From an uncultured Candidatus Saccharibacteria bacterium (lineage in GTDB: Bacteria; Patescibacteriota; Saccharimonadia; Saccharimonadales; Saccharimonadaceae): DNA of 64,000 nt. The DNA is taken from NCBI GenBank assembly GCA_938040655.1, contig CALHZK010000011.1, forward strand, positions 1 through 64,000, written 5' to 3'. The translations under genes and the position numbers were made by a program. Shown here piece by piece: positions 35,965 to 45,477 of the stretch. Position 1 is the stretch's first letter. Each line of letters begins with the position of its first letter. The notes under the pieces were generated by a model. It ran no database searches and was not told the origin of the DNA. It saw only the letters and a program-made list of their open reading frames with translations.

Positions 35965-36714
35965 TTAGTAAATCGAGGCGCGGATAATCGAGTACTCGAT
36001 CTTATATTTAGCTGGGTCTAGGCCGACAGATTTGATCCAGTCGTTGATTTCCTTTTTGTATCCCTCGACAGCCGCTGCAGGGTCGCTACGCTCGTCTGCG
36101 CCGCTGGTCTCGATTCTGGCTTTGAGTGTGTTAGATTGGCTGTCATAGGTGATTTTGTATGACAAAGTCTCTTTTGGTAAGAATTGTAGGATTGGGTCGT
36201 TTTCGCCGTGTGTCTCGCTAAACATGTCGTGACATTTGAAGTTTTTGTAAATGACATCAGCTTGGTCGGGGCACGATACTACCGTGCCCCACTCGTCGAC
36301 ATTTGTTTGATTGTTGTGGTTTTGTGCCCACTGGTAGGAGACTTTGTATGACTGCTGTAGCTTGGCGCTATCGACAATAAAGCGCACTGTATGGACGCCG
36401 TTTTTATCGTCGTACTTCTGCGAGAAGCTATTCTGCCTGATGGTCAAGTCGGTGACATCTTTGCCAGCAATCGGTTGTTTGAGATTTTGGTTAATTGTCT
36501 TTAGTAAATCGTTCTCAATATATTGGACAGTTCGGCGGTCACTCGGTTTACCGCGAGTCAGTTCGCTGAGATTCTTGATAGTCACGGCATCGCCAAACGG
36601 ATTACTCGGGTAGAAGAATCGGTAGACCAGAAAGCTGATACTCGCGATCAACAAGATGATAATCACGCTGAGCGCTGCTTTTGCTTTCTTATCAAGGGCA
36701 GCGAACTGATTCAT
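35965..36714 (-). CDS. Membrane-anchored protein of unknown function, end of T4SS operon
   Basis: The 249-residue protein has one N-terminal helix (about 14-33) and an extracytoplasmic domain of about 210 residues; two Cys (VVSCPDQ and FKCHDMF) could form a disulfide. NPFG directly after the helix echoes NPFRG at the same place in the small protein at 38179. Single-pass topology and operon position would suit a VirB8-like scaffold role, but no motif proves it. It starts 1 nt after the stop of the wall-hydrolase gene. Confidence 0.55.
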   Translation of the reverse strand: MNQFAALDKKAKAALSVIIILLIASISFLVYRFFYPSNPFGDAVTIKNLSELTRGKPSDRRTVQYIENDLLKTINQNLKQPIAGKDVTDLTIRQNSFSQKYDDKNGVHTVRFIVDSAKLQQSYKVSYQWAQNHNNQTNVDEWGTVVSCPDQADVIYKNFKCHDMFSETHGENDPILQFLPKETLSYKITYDSQSNTLKARIETSGADERSDPAAAVEGYKKEINDWIKSVGLDPAKYKIEYSIIRASIY

Positions 36715-36715
36715 G

Positions 36716-38182
36716 CTACTTCACTTCTCCGTCGGCGATAAACTTTTGGATTTTTGCAGTGTCAACACTCGATGGGTAGGCAAATTCTTTTGGCACAACA
36801 CCCTGCCAGACTTTCGGATCGTTCTTTTTGCCAATCATCACATAGGCAGCACCATCACCCCATTTAGTGCCGCTTCCGGCACCTTTGGCGCCCTTTTGAG
36901 TGCCGGCGCTACAGCTCGCCTGGCCAACGATCACGGTATCGCCATGTACCCCTAGCACGATACCGGTGTGCCCAGCACCGCCATCTCCCCAGCTAAAGGT
37001 AGCGAAGGCTTTTGGCTCGCTGCCAGTCTTGGCACCCTTAGCTCGCATGTTTTTCACGACGTCGACTCCGTTACCCATCCGGCCGGTGGTTGGTATGTCG
37101 GTAAAGGCGGCGTTGAAGAATTTAGAGAAAGTGACGCAGTTGGAGCCGTGGCCACCACAGTAAGCCCAGTAGGCTGGGCCGGCCATTTTTCTGCTGTAGC
37201 CATTTTTGTTTGCCCCGTAGTTTTTAGCAAGTTGGATGGCCTGCTCTTTGGTGAGGCCCTGGCTGGAGACTGGCCCACTCGGGTTTGATTGGTTGTTGTC
37301 GCTATTTTCAGGGGTACAATTGGTCGTGCCGTCGGTACTCTGAGGACTAATCTTACCACGTAATGATGCATACATAACGAAAGCACCGTGGTCAGCATTG
37401 GCCGGGGTTTTGAGCGGCCCGTAATCGCGTTTCACTTGCCCCCACTTAGAGTTTACGCCATTCTTTTCGTTGCCACCGATGTACGGTTCTCGCTTGGCAT
37501 CAGCCTTGTTCATCACGTAGGGCGACCCCTCGCCGATTTCTGCCTGCTCTTCTGAAAAGCCGAGAGCTCGTGCCTGCTCCTTATATCTTTTGGAAGTTCC
37601 GTTATACGCGAAGAAAGTGTATTTTATTGCCTTTTCATCGCCCTTCTTTAGGGCGTTTGCATATTTTCCAGCTTTTCCTAAAAGGAACTGGGCAGCCCTA
37701 TCTGTCTGGCGCTGAAATTCCTGATCGCTCACTTTAAGTCCCGGAGGATAAGGACCACCCTCCTTGCCGACAAATTGGTAGATTCCCTGGTCGTTCGTTG
37801 TTGGATTTGCTTTTTTTAGGCCAGACTCTCGCTTGTGGACCACCGCCAGCATCTCCCAGGGGATACCGACTTTATCGGCGGCTGATTTATAGACTGGCGC
37901 GTTGGCCCGAATTGTTTCGAGCTCCTTTTTGTTAAAGACCTCTCGGTTTAAGTAATCAAGGCTGGCCTTGATAGCGTTTCCCAGTACATTCCCGGCGGTC
38001 TCTGGTGAGATGTCGGTTGTCTCTGAGCCGACCGAGCAGACCTCGTCGTCTGGTTTGTAGTAGAGGATGTCATTTGATGAATAAAAATCCTCGTTAAAGC
38101 TGCTTTTCGCCATGGTCATATACGGCATTAGCACCGCTATAGCACAGGCGATAGTAATAATTTGATATAGTTTTGCCTTCAT
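36716..38182 (-). CDS. Secreted bifunctional wall hydrolase: lysozyme-like plus CHAP domains (VirB1-like)
   Basis: The 488-residue protein has a signal peptide (about 1-25). A lysozyme/transglycosylase-like region around residues 95-215 carries the probable catalytic Glu in AVVHKRESGLKKANP. A C-terminal CHAP domain (about 315-465) has Cys in GSNCVTFSKFFN and His in GGAGHTGIVLG. The pair would cut glycan strands and peptide stems to let the secretion channel through the wall, as VirB1-type enzymes do. It overlaps the upstream gene by 4 nt within the T4SS operon. Confidence 0.8.
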   Translation of the reverse strand: MKAKLYQIITIACAIAVLMPYMTMAKSSFNEDFYSSNDILYYKPDDEVCSVGSETTDISPETAGNVLGNAIKASLDYLNREVFNKKELETIRANAPVYKSAADKVGIPWEMLAVVHKRESGLKKANPTTNDQGIYQFVGKEGGPYPPGLKVSDQEFQRQTDRAAQFLLGKAGKYANALKKGDEKAIKYTFFAYNGTSKRYKEQARALGFSEEQAEIGEGSPYVMNKADAKREPYIGGNEKNGVNSKWGQVKRDYGPLKTPANADHGAFVMYASLRGKISPQSTDGTTNCTPENSDNNQSNPSGPVSSQGLTKEQAIQLAKNYGANKNGYSRKMAGPAYWAYCGGHGSNCVTFSKFFNAAFTDIPTTGRMGNGVDVVKNMRAKGAKTGSEPKAFATFSWGDGGAGHTGIVLGVHGDTVIVGQASCSAGTQKGAKGAGSGTKWGDGAAYVMIGKKNDPKVWQGVVPKEFAYPSSVDTAKIQKFIADGEVK

Positions 38183-38631
38183 GGGTTACTCCTCCTCTGT
38201 CGTTTGGCATCGACGGACTTACTATTGAGCGTATAGGTGATAGTGTACGTAGTATCGCCAATGGTGACGCGAAAGGACTGAGTGTCACCAAGCGTATCTG
38301 TTGACAGATCAGAAATCGCCCCGTTGATAAACTCGGGCGTTTGTTTGTGGTCTGTCGTATAATCATCAAGCAGTGAATTAACCAGGTGGTTTTGCGTTTC
38401 GGTATCCATAGTTGTAGATAGCGAGCGGCCCTGGTTATCTTGGGTATCCCAGCCAGATAATACAAGTGTTTTTTCCTCTGGTGAGCCAGCACCGCCAGTT
38501 GGGCCGGTATAGTTGTCGTTACCTCGGAATGGATTGAACATGAAGATAATCACCGCCACGATCAACACCAATAATACTACAGTGCTTATGATGATAACTG
38601 CTCGTCGATGTGTGCGTAAAAACTGCTGCAT
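38179..38631 (-). CDS. Small membrane-anchored protein in T4SS operon
   Basis: The 150-residue protein has one strong N-terminal helix (about 11-33), then NPFRGNDNYTGPTGGAG and a small extracytoplasmic domain with a beta-strand-rich end (FRVTIGDTTYTITYTL). I do not recognise a family. It is coupled to both neighbours (overlap of 1 nt upstream, 4 nt downstream), implying a fixed stoichiometry with the C39-type protein and the wall hydrolase. Confidence 0.6.
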   Translation of the reverse strand: MQQFLRTHRRAVIIISTVVLLVLIVAVIIFMFNPFRGNDNYTGPTGGAGSPEEKTLVLSGWDTQDNQGRSLSTTMDTETQNHLVNSLLDDYTTDHKQTPEFINGAISDLSTDTLGDTQSFRVTIGDTTYTITYTLNSKSVDAKRQRRSNP

Positions 38632-41600
38632 TAGTTTGCCCTCTTAACGATCCACATACCACGGGTACCGCTATCCTGGCCAAAATAGAATTGGCCTGGT
38701 TTAAACCCTTCATCGCTGGTGGTGCGTTTGCGGCTGGCTGGGTCGCCGACCAAGAAATTGCCGTCGCTGGTCTTGCCACGAATCACCAGGATGTGCCCGC
38801 CGTTGGTGAACGGTGTTTTTTGCCTGACTGATATCAACACCAGCCCACCCTGGTCAAGGCCGCGAGTCGCATTGTCGGCACTTGGCTGAACTTTCTCAAA
38901 GGTGACACCATAATTATTTTTGAAATAATGGCTTTGGTCTTGCCAGATCCACTTTGAGCCACAATCTGGTAACTGCCCCTTTAGCTGGACAAAGGTATCA
39001 GCCATTTGCTTTGGTGTGACCTTTTTATCAGGGTTGAGCGCGCTGATGATACTGGCAACTGATGTCGGGCCACAGCCGCATTCATTGATCGAGCCAGAGC
39101 CGTAGCGCTGTGACTTCCATGGATCTTCTACCTGGTAGTACATACTTTCTTTAAGGTTTGATGGATTGCCCGGTGTACCGGATTGAGGTGTTGTTTGCTC
39201 ATCGCCTTCTTCGTCTTCACCGTTGGTCGACTGGGCAATTTGGAAATCAACCAAGAAAACAGACATAGCCGAGACCGCCCGAGCGTCTTTCAATTTTTCA
39301 GGGTTTTTGAGCGGTGCATCATTTTCGCCGGCGCCATCTTTGAGAGTGTCGCTACTACAGACGCTCTTACCCTCGCCCTTGTTGACGCACTCAGTTTTGA
39401 CCTTTCGCTTCAAGAGGTCATTTGAGCCGTCGTCGACCATACAGCCAGCGGCGCTGAACAGATAGTCACCGCTACTGGCATCGCTACAACTGGTGATGTA
39501 ATCAGCCAGTGGCGAGTCTTCCTTGATATAACTACCGATCAGCTCATCAACCGTCGCACCATCTGGCACGTCGGCGTCAGGATTAATCCACCCTTCACGT
39601 GCCAATATATCGATCGCTTCCTCGGTGCTCATCGCATCTTGACCAGGGGTGATACCAGTACACGGGAGGCCTGCCATGTTGATACCTGGGGTCGCATCGC
39701 GGCCATCGACGACCGTCTCGAGGCCAAAGTTGCTGGCGTAATTACAGTATTGCTGGTTAAAGCCAACCGCTGCACCGGCGGTCGACGGCGATAATGCCAT
39801 CGCCGGCAAACGGAAGAGGTTGCTGGCCATCGACGCCAACGATGTATTGTAGGTGCCGCTAGCCAACATCGTATTTTGCATCGATGAGACAATACTCCCC
39901 AAAAATGTGTATTGGCTTGAGGTGTCAAACGGACTCAGTGAGGCAATATCCATCTCGCGCTGGAACTTCTCGTTCTCGGCCTTGATATTGTTGAAGGCCT
40001 TGACATCATTGCGCCGCAGCACTGGGATGTGCCGAGCCATGCTGCCAGAAGAGAAGAAGGCAGCGGCTGAAGTACCTAAGACATCCCCTAGCTCACGGCC
40101 GCGGGCCTTTGGTAGGTCATCATTTTTGGCGATTTCGGTGATAGCCTTTTCGACTGTCTCACCCAGCAGGTCCTTCGTAATTTCGCCGACAATCTCTGAC
40201 ACTACCCAGTTAGCGATTAACCCAAGCAGCCCACCGGTCGCCACACTCGCCACGACCGAGGCGGTCATCGCTGAATACATAGCAGCGGGGCTGAGGATCG
40301 CATTACACTCGGTCTCGCTGGCATCGGTGACTTTCTTTGAGGCTTTGACTAGCTTATTGTTGAGTGCACCATTACCAGGGGCATATTTTTTTGACAGGCC
40401 GACTTTACCTTTGTTGACGCCGATTGCTGCTAGCAAAATCGCTGAATCAAGTGCCGAACCAACATTGCCATCATTATCTTTGGTCCGCTCAGTTAGTATG
40501 TTTCCTGCTGCCTCGGCATCTTTCGCGCTGAAACCGCTGCCGTCGCCAGCCGCCTTCGCCTTAGACCCTGGTGACAAGATAAAGTCCATCACAAACGGCA
40601 TAAGTTGCGCGAGCTGAACTGCCGCCACCCCAGCGGCAATATATTGCGGTAGCTTTGCAGCGGTACAACTTGATGCAGCGATAAAGTAAGCTGTACCACC
40701 TTTCTTCAGCTTCCCTAAATTCGCCTCAACCTTGCTCTTGACCTTGCCGGTGATACCAGAGGCTTTTTCGCTCAGTTTTGGTATACTTTCTTTGTATTTA
40801 GCCAGGCGTTCCTTGGCCGAGCCCTTGAGTTTCGATAATGCATTGCCATTGCGGTTTAAACGAAATACGTTGTAGAATTTCTTCTTGATATATTTACCGC
40901 GCCAGGCTCGAAACCGCATATTAAAGGCGCCGGCTCGCCCCAACACCTTGGCGGCCAGCTCTCGATTCTCTGACTGGGTCAGATAGCCGGTCAGATCCTT
41001 GGCCTTGACATTAATTGGCGGCTTGCCATCGCCCTTGTCGATAGTATAAAACGCAGGGTTCTTCTCTGGGTAGCCGATTCGCTTGGTATCCATTCGCTCG
41101 CCGTTTGCAGTATGAGCGACCACACCCTTTTTGGATAATTTGCGTAGGGCATGGTTGGAAATTCGGCCCATTTTACACTTAACCTTATGAGCTTTACAGA
41201 GGTCAGGGTTGGTCATGTGCTTGAACACTCGCATAAATCGGCGCTCCATGACCGGGCTCGCGGAGTCATTGTGAAGATTGAGATTACTCGTCAGGCCAAT
41301 CAGCATAGTGAAAAAGGCGAACGTTCCGCCCAAGAAGGTGGCGCCAAAGCCAAATATCGCCAGCCCGCCGAGTATCCCACCTCGTTTCTTGAGAGTAGAG
41401 GTAATTTTGTTCTGTTTTTTTGACTGACGTGGTGAATAGAGATTCTGAGCGGTATTTTCTCGCTGCTTGAGGGTGTCTTGAGCGGTTTGGTCGGGAGATT
41501 GACTCCGGGCGTTGTCGTCACGATAGCCTGCCTCGATCTGATCCCACTGGGCCTGCTCACGGGCGTCGAGCGGTTTATCAGTATACATGTCTGAAGAAGG

Positions 41601-41657
41601 ATCGGCCGGATTAAGCCGGTCGTCTGCTCTGTCATCCGTTTTATAACTCAACGCCAT
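38631..41657 (-). CDS. Large T4SS-linked membrane protein with C-terminal C39-like peptidase
   Basis: The 1008-residue protein has a hydrophilic N-terminus, a strong helix pair (about 92-125, GGLAIFGFGATFLGGTFAFF) and a long Lys-rich region. Further hydrophobic stretches lie around 330-360 and 455-490. The last 175 residues form a papain-like C39 domain: Cys in INECGCGPTSVASI, His in NGGHILVIRG and Asp in VGDPAS. C39 domains cut at double-Gly sites or cross-links. Here it probably faces outside and could process pilins, a substrate or peptidoglycan (inference). I know no named T4SS component with this architecture. Confidence 0.7.
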   Translation of the reverse strand: MALSYKTDDRADDRLNPADPSSDMYTDKPLDAREQAQWDQIEAGYRDDNARSQSPDQTAQDTLKQRENTAQNLYSPRQSKKQNKITSTLKKRGGILGGLAIFGFGATFLGGTFAFFTMLIGLTSNLNLHNDSASPVMERRFMRVFKHMTNPDLCKAHKVKCKMGRISNHALRKLSKKGVVAHTANGERMDTKRIGYPEKNPAFYTIDKGDGKPPINVKAKDLTGYLTQSENRELAAKVLGRAGAFNMRFRAWRGKYIKKKFYNVFRLNRNGNALSKLKGSAKERLAKYKESIPKLSEKASGITGKVKSKVEANLGKLKKGGTAYFIAASSCTAAKLPQYIAAGVAAVQLAQLMPFVMDFILSPGSKAKAAGDGSGFSAKDAEAAGNILTERTKDNDGNVGSALDSAILLAAIGVNKGKVGLSKKYAPGNGALNNKLVKASKKVTDASETECNAILSPAAMYSAMTASVVASVATGGLLGLIANWVVSEIVGEITKDLLGETVEKAITEIAKNDDLPKARGRELGDVLGTSAAAFFSSGSMARHIPVLRRNDVKAFNNIKAENEKFQREMDIASLSPFDTSSQYTFLGSIVSSMQNTMLASGTYNTSLASMASNLFRLPAMALSPSTAGAAVGFNQQYCNYASNFGLETVVDGRDATPGINMAGLPCTGITPGQDAMSTEEAIDILAREGWINPDADVPDGATVDELIGSYIKEDSPLADYITSCSDASSGDYLFSAAGCMVDDGSNDLLKRKVKTECVNKGEGKSVCSSDTLKDGAGENDAPLKNPEKLKDARAVSAMSVFLVDFQIAQSTNGEDEEGDEQTTPQSGTPGNPSNLKESMYYQVEDPWKSQRYGSGSINECGCGPTSVASIISALNPDKKVTPKQMADTFVQLKGQLPDCGSKWIWQDQSHYFKNNYGVTFEKVQPSADNATRGLDQGGLVLISVRQKTPFTNGGHILVIRGKTSDGNFLVGDPASRKRTTSDEGFKPGQFYFGQDSGTRGMWIVKRAN

Positions 41658-41682
41658 AACGCTATATTCCTATTATACTCTA

Positions 41683-43542
41683 CTACACCCCTCCATAGCC
41701 ACCAATTGGTGTTTCTGACGGCATCGCTTGGTTGTAGGCGGGTGAGGTGTTGATTAGGTTGTATTCAGTATCGCTGGCCTGAATCTGAATATGGACATGG
41801 TTTTGCCCAGCAAAGAACAGCCCCTGCCCGACTGGGAAGTTGGCGAGTCGCTTTTGCTCTTCTTCGGTCAGCTTAAAGACGCTCGATAGCACATCGACTG
41901 CGGTGGTCGACTGTTTCAAGAGTAGCTGCATTGACGAGTTAGCGACGATCGCGCGGCCCATTTTGCTGCCCATAAAGTCTTCGACATCCTGAGTAATGGT
42001 CGTCAGGCCCAACTGGTATTTACGGGCGCGCTTGGCGAGCGAGAAGAGGAAGTTAGCCGAGTCGTCGTAGCGCATCAACTGCCACGCCTCATCGACGATC
42101 AGCATCCGCTTTTTTTGGTCTGTGCGGGTAATATTCCAAATATGATTCAGCACGATATACATGGCGGTCGGCCGCAGTTCGTCTTCTAGGTCACGGATAT
42201 TAAACACAACCATGTTGTTATTGATGTCAATATTGCTCTGCTGAGAGAAGATACCGGCAAAGGTTCCAGAGGTAAATTTACGCAGTCGCTGAGCTAGGCT
42301 TGGCCCGGTGCCACCCATATGAAGTAGTGTGTCATACAAATCAGAAATTGTCGGTGGCGTCGAGTTATGAGTCAGCGGATCAGAGGTAATCCCAACCCGA
42401 GCGTATGTATCAATCAACGCTTGGTCGATATCAGCCTCCTCAGCCGCTGTCAAGCCGGCAACAAGCTGGCCACTTGAGGTGACCTGTGAACCCCCAAGCA
42501 TTTGCCGCAGTAGCCCGTGAAGGGTCACCAAATTTGCTCGCAAAGCATCATCAGCCTCTTCGGTATCGATCACTCGAGGGAGATCAAATGGGTTAATACG
42601 GGTGTCGCTATTGAGACTCAGGCGAATATAACTACCACCAACCGCATCACACAGCCGTTGATACTCGTTTTCTGGGTCAATGATGACAATATCAGCACCT
42701 GTCATCATGCTGCGCAGCGCCTCAAGCTTCACGGTGAATGATTTACCAGCACCAGATTTTGCGAATACCACCATATTAGCATTCTCAAGTGAAAACCGGT
42801 CAAAAATCACCAGGCCATTATTGTGCATGTTGATGCCATAGAGAACTCCTTTGCCATCAGTCAAGTCAGCTGAGGTGAAAGGAAATGAAGTAGAGATCGC
42901 TCCAGTGTTCATGTTGCGACGGATCTGCAACTGGTCGGTCAGCTGAGGGATCGTGCTATTCAACCCCTGCTCTTGCTGGCTCGACGCCACCTTGCTAAAG
43001 ATCAGTTGCTGGCCAAAAATCGTCTCAATCTTGTGCTGGATAAAGTTGAGCTCGTCAATACTATCAGCATACAGCGTAATATACAGGCCATAGCGGAAGA
43101 ATTTCTCGGCACCGATCTGTAGTTGATTACGCAGTTCTTCAGCATCCTGTAGCGCCGCTTCCATGCCAGGGTCACGGACACGGCCCTTCTCGGCGTTGAT
43201 GTTGAGGCTTGCCTCTAGCTGAGTAACCTTTTTGCGCAAATTATTCAAAACAGTCTGAGTGTCGACCGGGTAAATAAACATGCTAATATCAAGCACTTCA
43301 TCGATATTGATCACTGAGCTTAGCCAGCCGGTATATATCTCACGCGGGTAGCCATAGACATACATGGTGCGGCCATATTTGCTACCGAGGCGAAAATGGC
43401 TAGAATGTAGCTCAATGCTACTAGGAGCAATAAAGTCGCGCAGCGTTCGTACACCGGTCAAAAACGCTTGCTCAACTTCAGCTTGCTCGCGTGCTCGTTG
43501 CTGTGCGGCGATATCTACCGCATCCATCTTCTTTCGTGCCAT
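41683..43542 (-). CDS. VirB4-type T4SS ATPase (ATPase half)
   Basis: The 619-residue protein has Walker A VVFAKSGAGKSFTVKLEALR (about residue 255), ADIVIIDPENEYQRL, and Walker B KKRMLIVDEAWQLM. TTITQDVEDFMGSKMGRAI follows, as in VirB4/TraC proteins. The first 200 residues carry part of the N-terminal domain. VirB4 powers pilus assembly and substrate passage from the cytoplasmic side. It starts inside the stop of the preceding gene (TAATG), which encodes what looks like the remaining N-terminal domain. Confidence 0.92.
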   Translation of the reverse strand: MARKKMDAVDIAAQQRAREQAEVEQAFLTGVRTLRDFIAPSSIELHSSHFRLGSKYGRTMYVYGYPREIYTGWLSSVINIDEVLDISMFIYPVDTQTVLNNLRKKVTQLEASLNINAEKGRVRDPGMEAALQDAEELRNQLQIGAEKFFRYGLYITLYADSIDELNFIQHKIETIFGQQLIFSKVASSQQEQGLNSTIPQLTDQLQIRRNMNTGAISTSFPFTSADLTDGKGVLYGINMHNNGLVIFDRFSLENANMVVFAKSGAGKSFTVKLEALRSMMTGADIVIIDPENEYQRLCDAVGGSYIRLSLNSDTRINPFDLPRVIDTEEADDALRANLVTLHGLLRQMLGGSQVTSSGQLVAGLTAAEEADIDQALIDTYARVGITSDPLTHNSTPPTISDLYDTLLHMGGTGPSLAQRLRKFTSGTFAGIFSQQSNIDINNNMVVFNIRDLEDELRPTAMYIVLNHIWNITRTDQKKRMLIVDEAWQLMRYDDSANFLFSLAKRARKYQLGLTTITQDVEDFMGSKMGRAIVANSSMQLLLKQSTTAVDVLSSVFKLTEEEQKRLANFPVGQGLFFAGQNHVHIQIQASDTEYNLINTSPAYNQAMPSETPIGGYGGV

Positions 43543-44462
43543 TATTGCTGCTCCTTCCCGTATGGTGATTGCCCAGTACCCTTGCGGACATAGGTTGATG
43601 TCAGATCACTCGGGTTGATAGACATTGGCTCACGTGGTGCGGTATCAGGGTTGTACGAGGTATAAAATAGCTCACCAAGCTGTTTGGTGCTGAGCTGGCT
43701 GCTCTTGATGCCCATCTGAAACAGACCGCTCATCACTGAGTCGATACGGTTTTTTATCTCATCTTTGGCTTTTTCGTAGGTGACTTGGTCGACTCGGGTG
43801 ACTGTGGTTTCTTTCTTCCCGCTGAAGAAACTGTCGAATAACCCCTTAGCCTGCTGCTTGATAACGTTGAGATCGCCTGTCGGATAATACGGTACGACGA
43901 TATAAAAACTTTTATCCATAATGTTAGCTTCTTGCGCCAGAATATCGATAAAGTTCATATAGTCATCAATCAGCACATTCAGCAGCATATTATCTTGCCC
44001 CCGGCGAATTGCCGCCAAGCGATCAAGGTACGGCCCGATATCAACCCGGCGCGACCGGACCAACACCTGCACCGGAAAATACAATGAATTTAAGAAGTTC
44101 TGGTAGCTATATTCAATACCCTCACGCTCTCGCGAGCTCATCAAGTCGAAGTTGATGGATTCGCACTCGACCACCGCGCGAAAACTACCATCATTCATGA
44201 CGATCATATTCTCGCGCATCTCAGAAAATAATAGCGAATTTTGAGTAGTGATGGGCCCCTTTTGTTTTTTGTCAGCCTCCTCAGTCGACTGATTTGGTTG
44301 ATTGACTGGTGGCTGGCCTGGTAGCTGATCGTTTTGCTGATCCCCGGTTGGATACTGGGGCTGAGGCTGCTGTGGCTGACCCGGCATCAAACGAGCATCA
44401 GCTGCCGACATAACCGGCAGTTGCTCGCGACCATAGAGTGATTGCTGATTCGTAGGTTGCAT
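43542..44462 (-). CDS. N-terminal VirB4-like domain protein (split VirB4)
   Basis: The 306-residue protein has a Gln/Pro-rich head (about 1-75), then FRAVVECESINFDLMSSRER and VLVRSRRVDIGPYLDRLAAI, the kind of sequence found before the ATPase domain in VirB4/TraC proteins. No Walker motifs are present. It is translationally coupled to the VirB4 ATPase gene by a 1-nt overlap, so the two chains probably form one functional unit. Confidence 0.75.
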   Translation of the reverse strand: MQPTNQQSLYGREQLPVMSAADARLMPGQPQQPQPQYPTGDQQNDQLPGQPPVNQPNQSTEEADKKQKGPITTQNSLLFSEMRENMIVMNDGSFRAVVECESINFDLMSSREREGIEYSYQNFLNSLYFPVQVLVRSRRVDIGPYLDRLAAIRRGQDNMLLNVLIDDYMNFIDILAQEANIMDKSFYIVVPYYPTGDLNVIKQQAKGLFDSFFSGKKETTVTRVDQVTYEKAKDEIKNRIDSVMSGLFQMGIKSSQLSTKQLGELFYTSYNPDTAPREPMSINPSDLTSTYVRKGTGQSPYGKEQQ

Positions 44463-44471
44463 AAGCGTTAT

Positions 44472-45383
44472 TTATCGTAATGGAATTACGATCTCGTCCT
44501 CCTCTTTTTTGATGCGCTTCGCCTCTCGCTGGAGCGACTCAACCGAGCGATCGCTGTGATTGCGTGCTAAATCCATTATAGCAGGTGAAACAGCTTGTTG
44601 ACGAATAGATTTTTGATTACCTGGCCGAATATCACTGATAGGCTGCAAAACAGCTTGCCGCATTGTTGGGTATGGGTCTATCTGCAATTTTGGCTCTGGC
44701 TCCTCTGTTGTGGCTGGCTGGCTCGACTTCTTTGGCGCACTGGCCTGGCGATTGTCAGCTACGTTTGGCTGCGGTTGAGGTGTGCCTGCACTACTACCGT
44801 GCTTCATCTTCTCGATCATCTCTTGCCGGCGCTTCATGTCAGCCTTGTTGATCAGGCTATCGATCTGCCGCGATGTCGAGTTATTATCGTCCAGCATGTC
44901 ATTGACGTTTTGTGCCTCATTATAAATCTCCACCTGCATCGAACTATTCGGGCTGTTGACGCCTCGCACCGACCACCCTCGACTATCAACCAGATTTGCC
45001 AAGTAGGACAACCGCCGCTGCACTTCTGCCTGGTCATACCCCTTACCGTACTGGCGCTCCTCAACCTTCGGCGCAACCACCTCGACCATCGTCTCGATAC
45101 CGTCAGAGTACCACAACCGCCGTTTTGGCTTGACGATGAAGGAAATCACCGCTGCGAGATACACCTCCATCGGCTGATCTTTGCGAAGTGGGAGTGCCAA
45201 CGCGGCAAAAAACAGCGCAATCGGCAGCGGGATAATCGCCAGTGGCAAAAATATCTGAGATAGCATATAAGCAAGCCCAAGCATCATCACCATGATGAGC
45301 AAGAAAATAAACTGCTTGAAGCTAAACGGCCCTAATAGCTTATCGTCCGCTTCGACGTCTTGAGGAACTTTGTATACAGCCAT
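44472..45383 (-). CDS. PrgI family protein (VirB3-like)
   Basis: The 303-residue protein begins with the PrgI pattern YKVPQDVEADDKLLGPFSFK and two adjacent membrane helices (about 27-68), then KPKRRLWYSDG. A long hydrophilic, Gln/Pro-rich C-terminal tail is unusual for the family and probably cytoplasmic. PrgI proteins are VirB3 counterparts that join VirB4 to the inner membrane. TATAAT ends 7 nt before the ATG, so a leaderless transcript running to 35965 could begin here. Confidence 0.85.
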   Translation of the reverse strand: MAVYKVPQDVEADDKLLGPFSFKQFIFLLIMVMMLGLAYMLSQIFLPLAIIPLPIALFFAALALPLRKDQPMEVYLAAVISFIVKPKRRLWYSDGIETMVEVVAPKVEERQYGKGYDQAEVQRRLSYLANLVDSRGWSVRGVNSPNSSMQVEIYNEAQNVNDMLDDNNSTSRQIDSLINKADMKRRQEMIEKMKHGSSAGTPQPQPNVADNRQASAPKKSSQPATTEEPEPKLQIDPYPTMRQAVLQPISDIRPGNQKSIRQQAVSPAIMDLARNHSDRSVESLQREAKRIKKEEDEIVIPLR

Positions 45384-45390
45384 TAGTTTT

Positions 45391-45396
45391 ATTATA
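45391..45396 (-). promoter_or_regulatory. -10 element of the prgI-virB4 operon
   Basis: TATAAT on the minus strand ends 7 nt before ATG 45383. Confidence 0.55.
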
Positions 45397-45446
45397 GCAA
45401 AATAAAATTATAAGCAATTAATATAAAAGCGAATTTTGATTGATTG

Positions 45447-45477
45447 GGAGCTAATTTTTTCTATTATTTTTAGCTCC
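45447..45477 (-). other. Inverted repeat across the VirB6-like stop codon
   Basis: GGAGCTAA and TTAGCTCC (45447-45454, 45470-45477) form an 8-bp stem that includes the stop codon. There is no good T run, so it may protect the 3' end rather than terminate. Confidence 0.35.

Noticed and set aside
39853..40617. A 254-codon plus-strand frame inside the C39-fusion gene
   Set aside because: Antisense shadow of a real 1008-residue gene; Ser/Ala/Pro-rich composition typical of a shadow.
44595..45263. A 222-codon plus-strand frame inside the prgI gene
   Set aside because: Antisense shadow; the prgI frame has the family motifs and a promoter.
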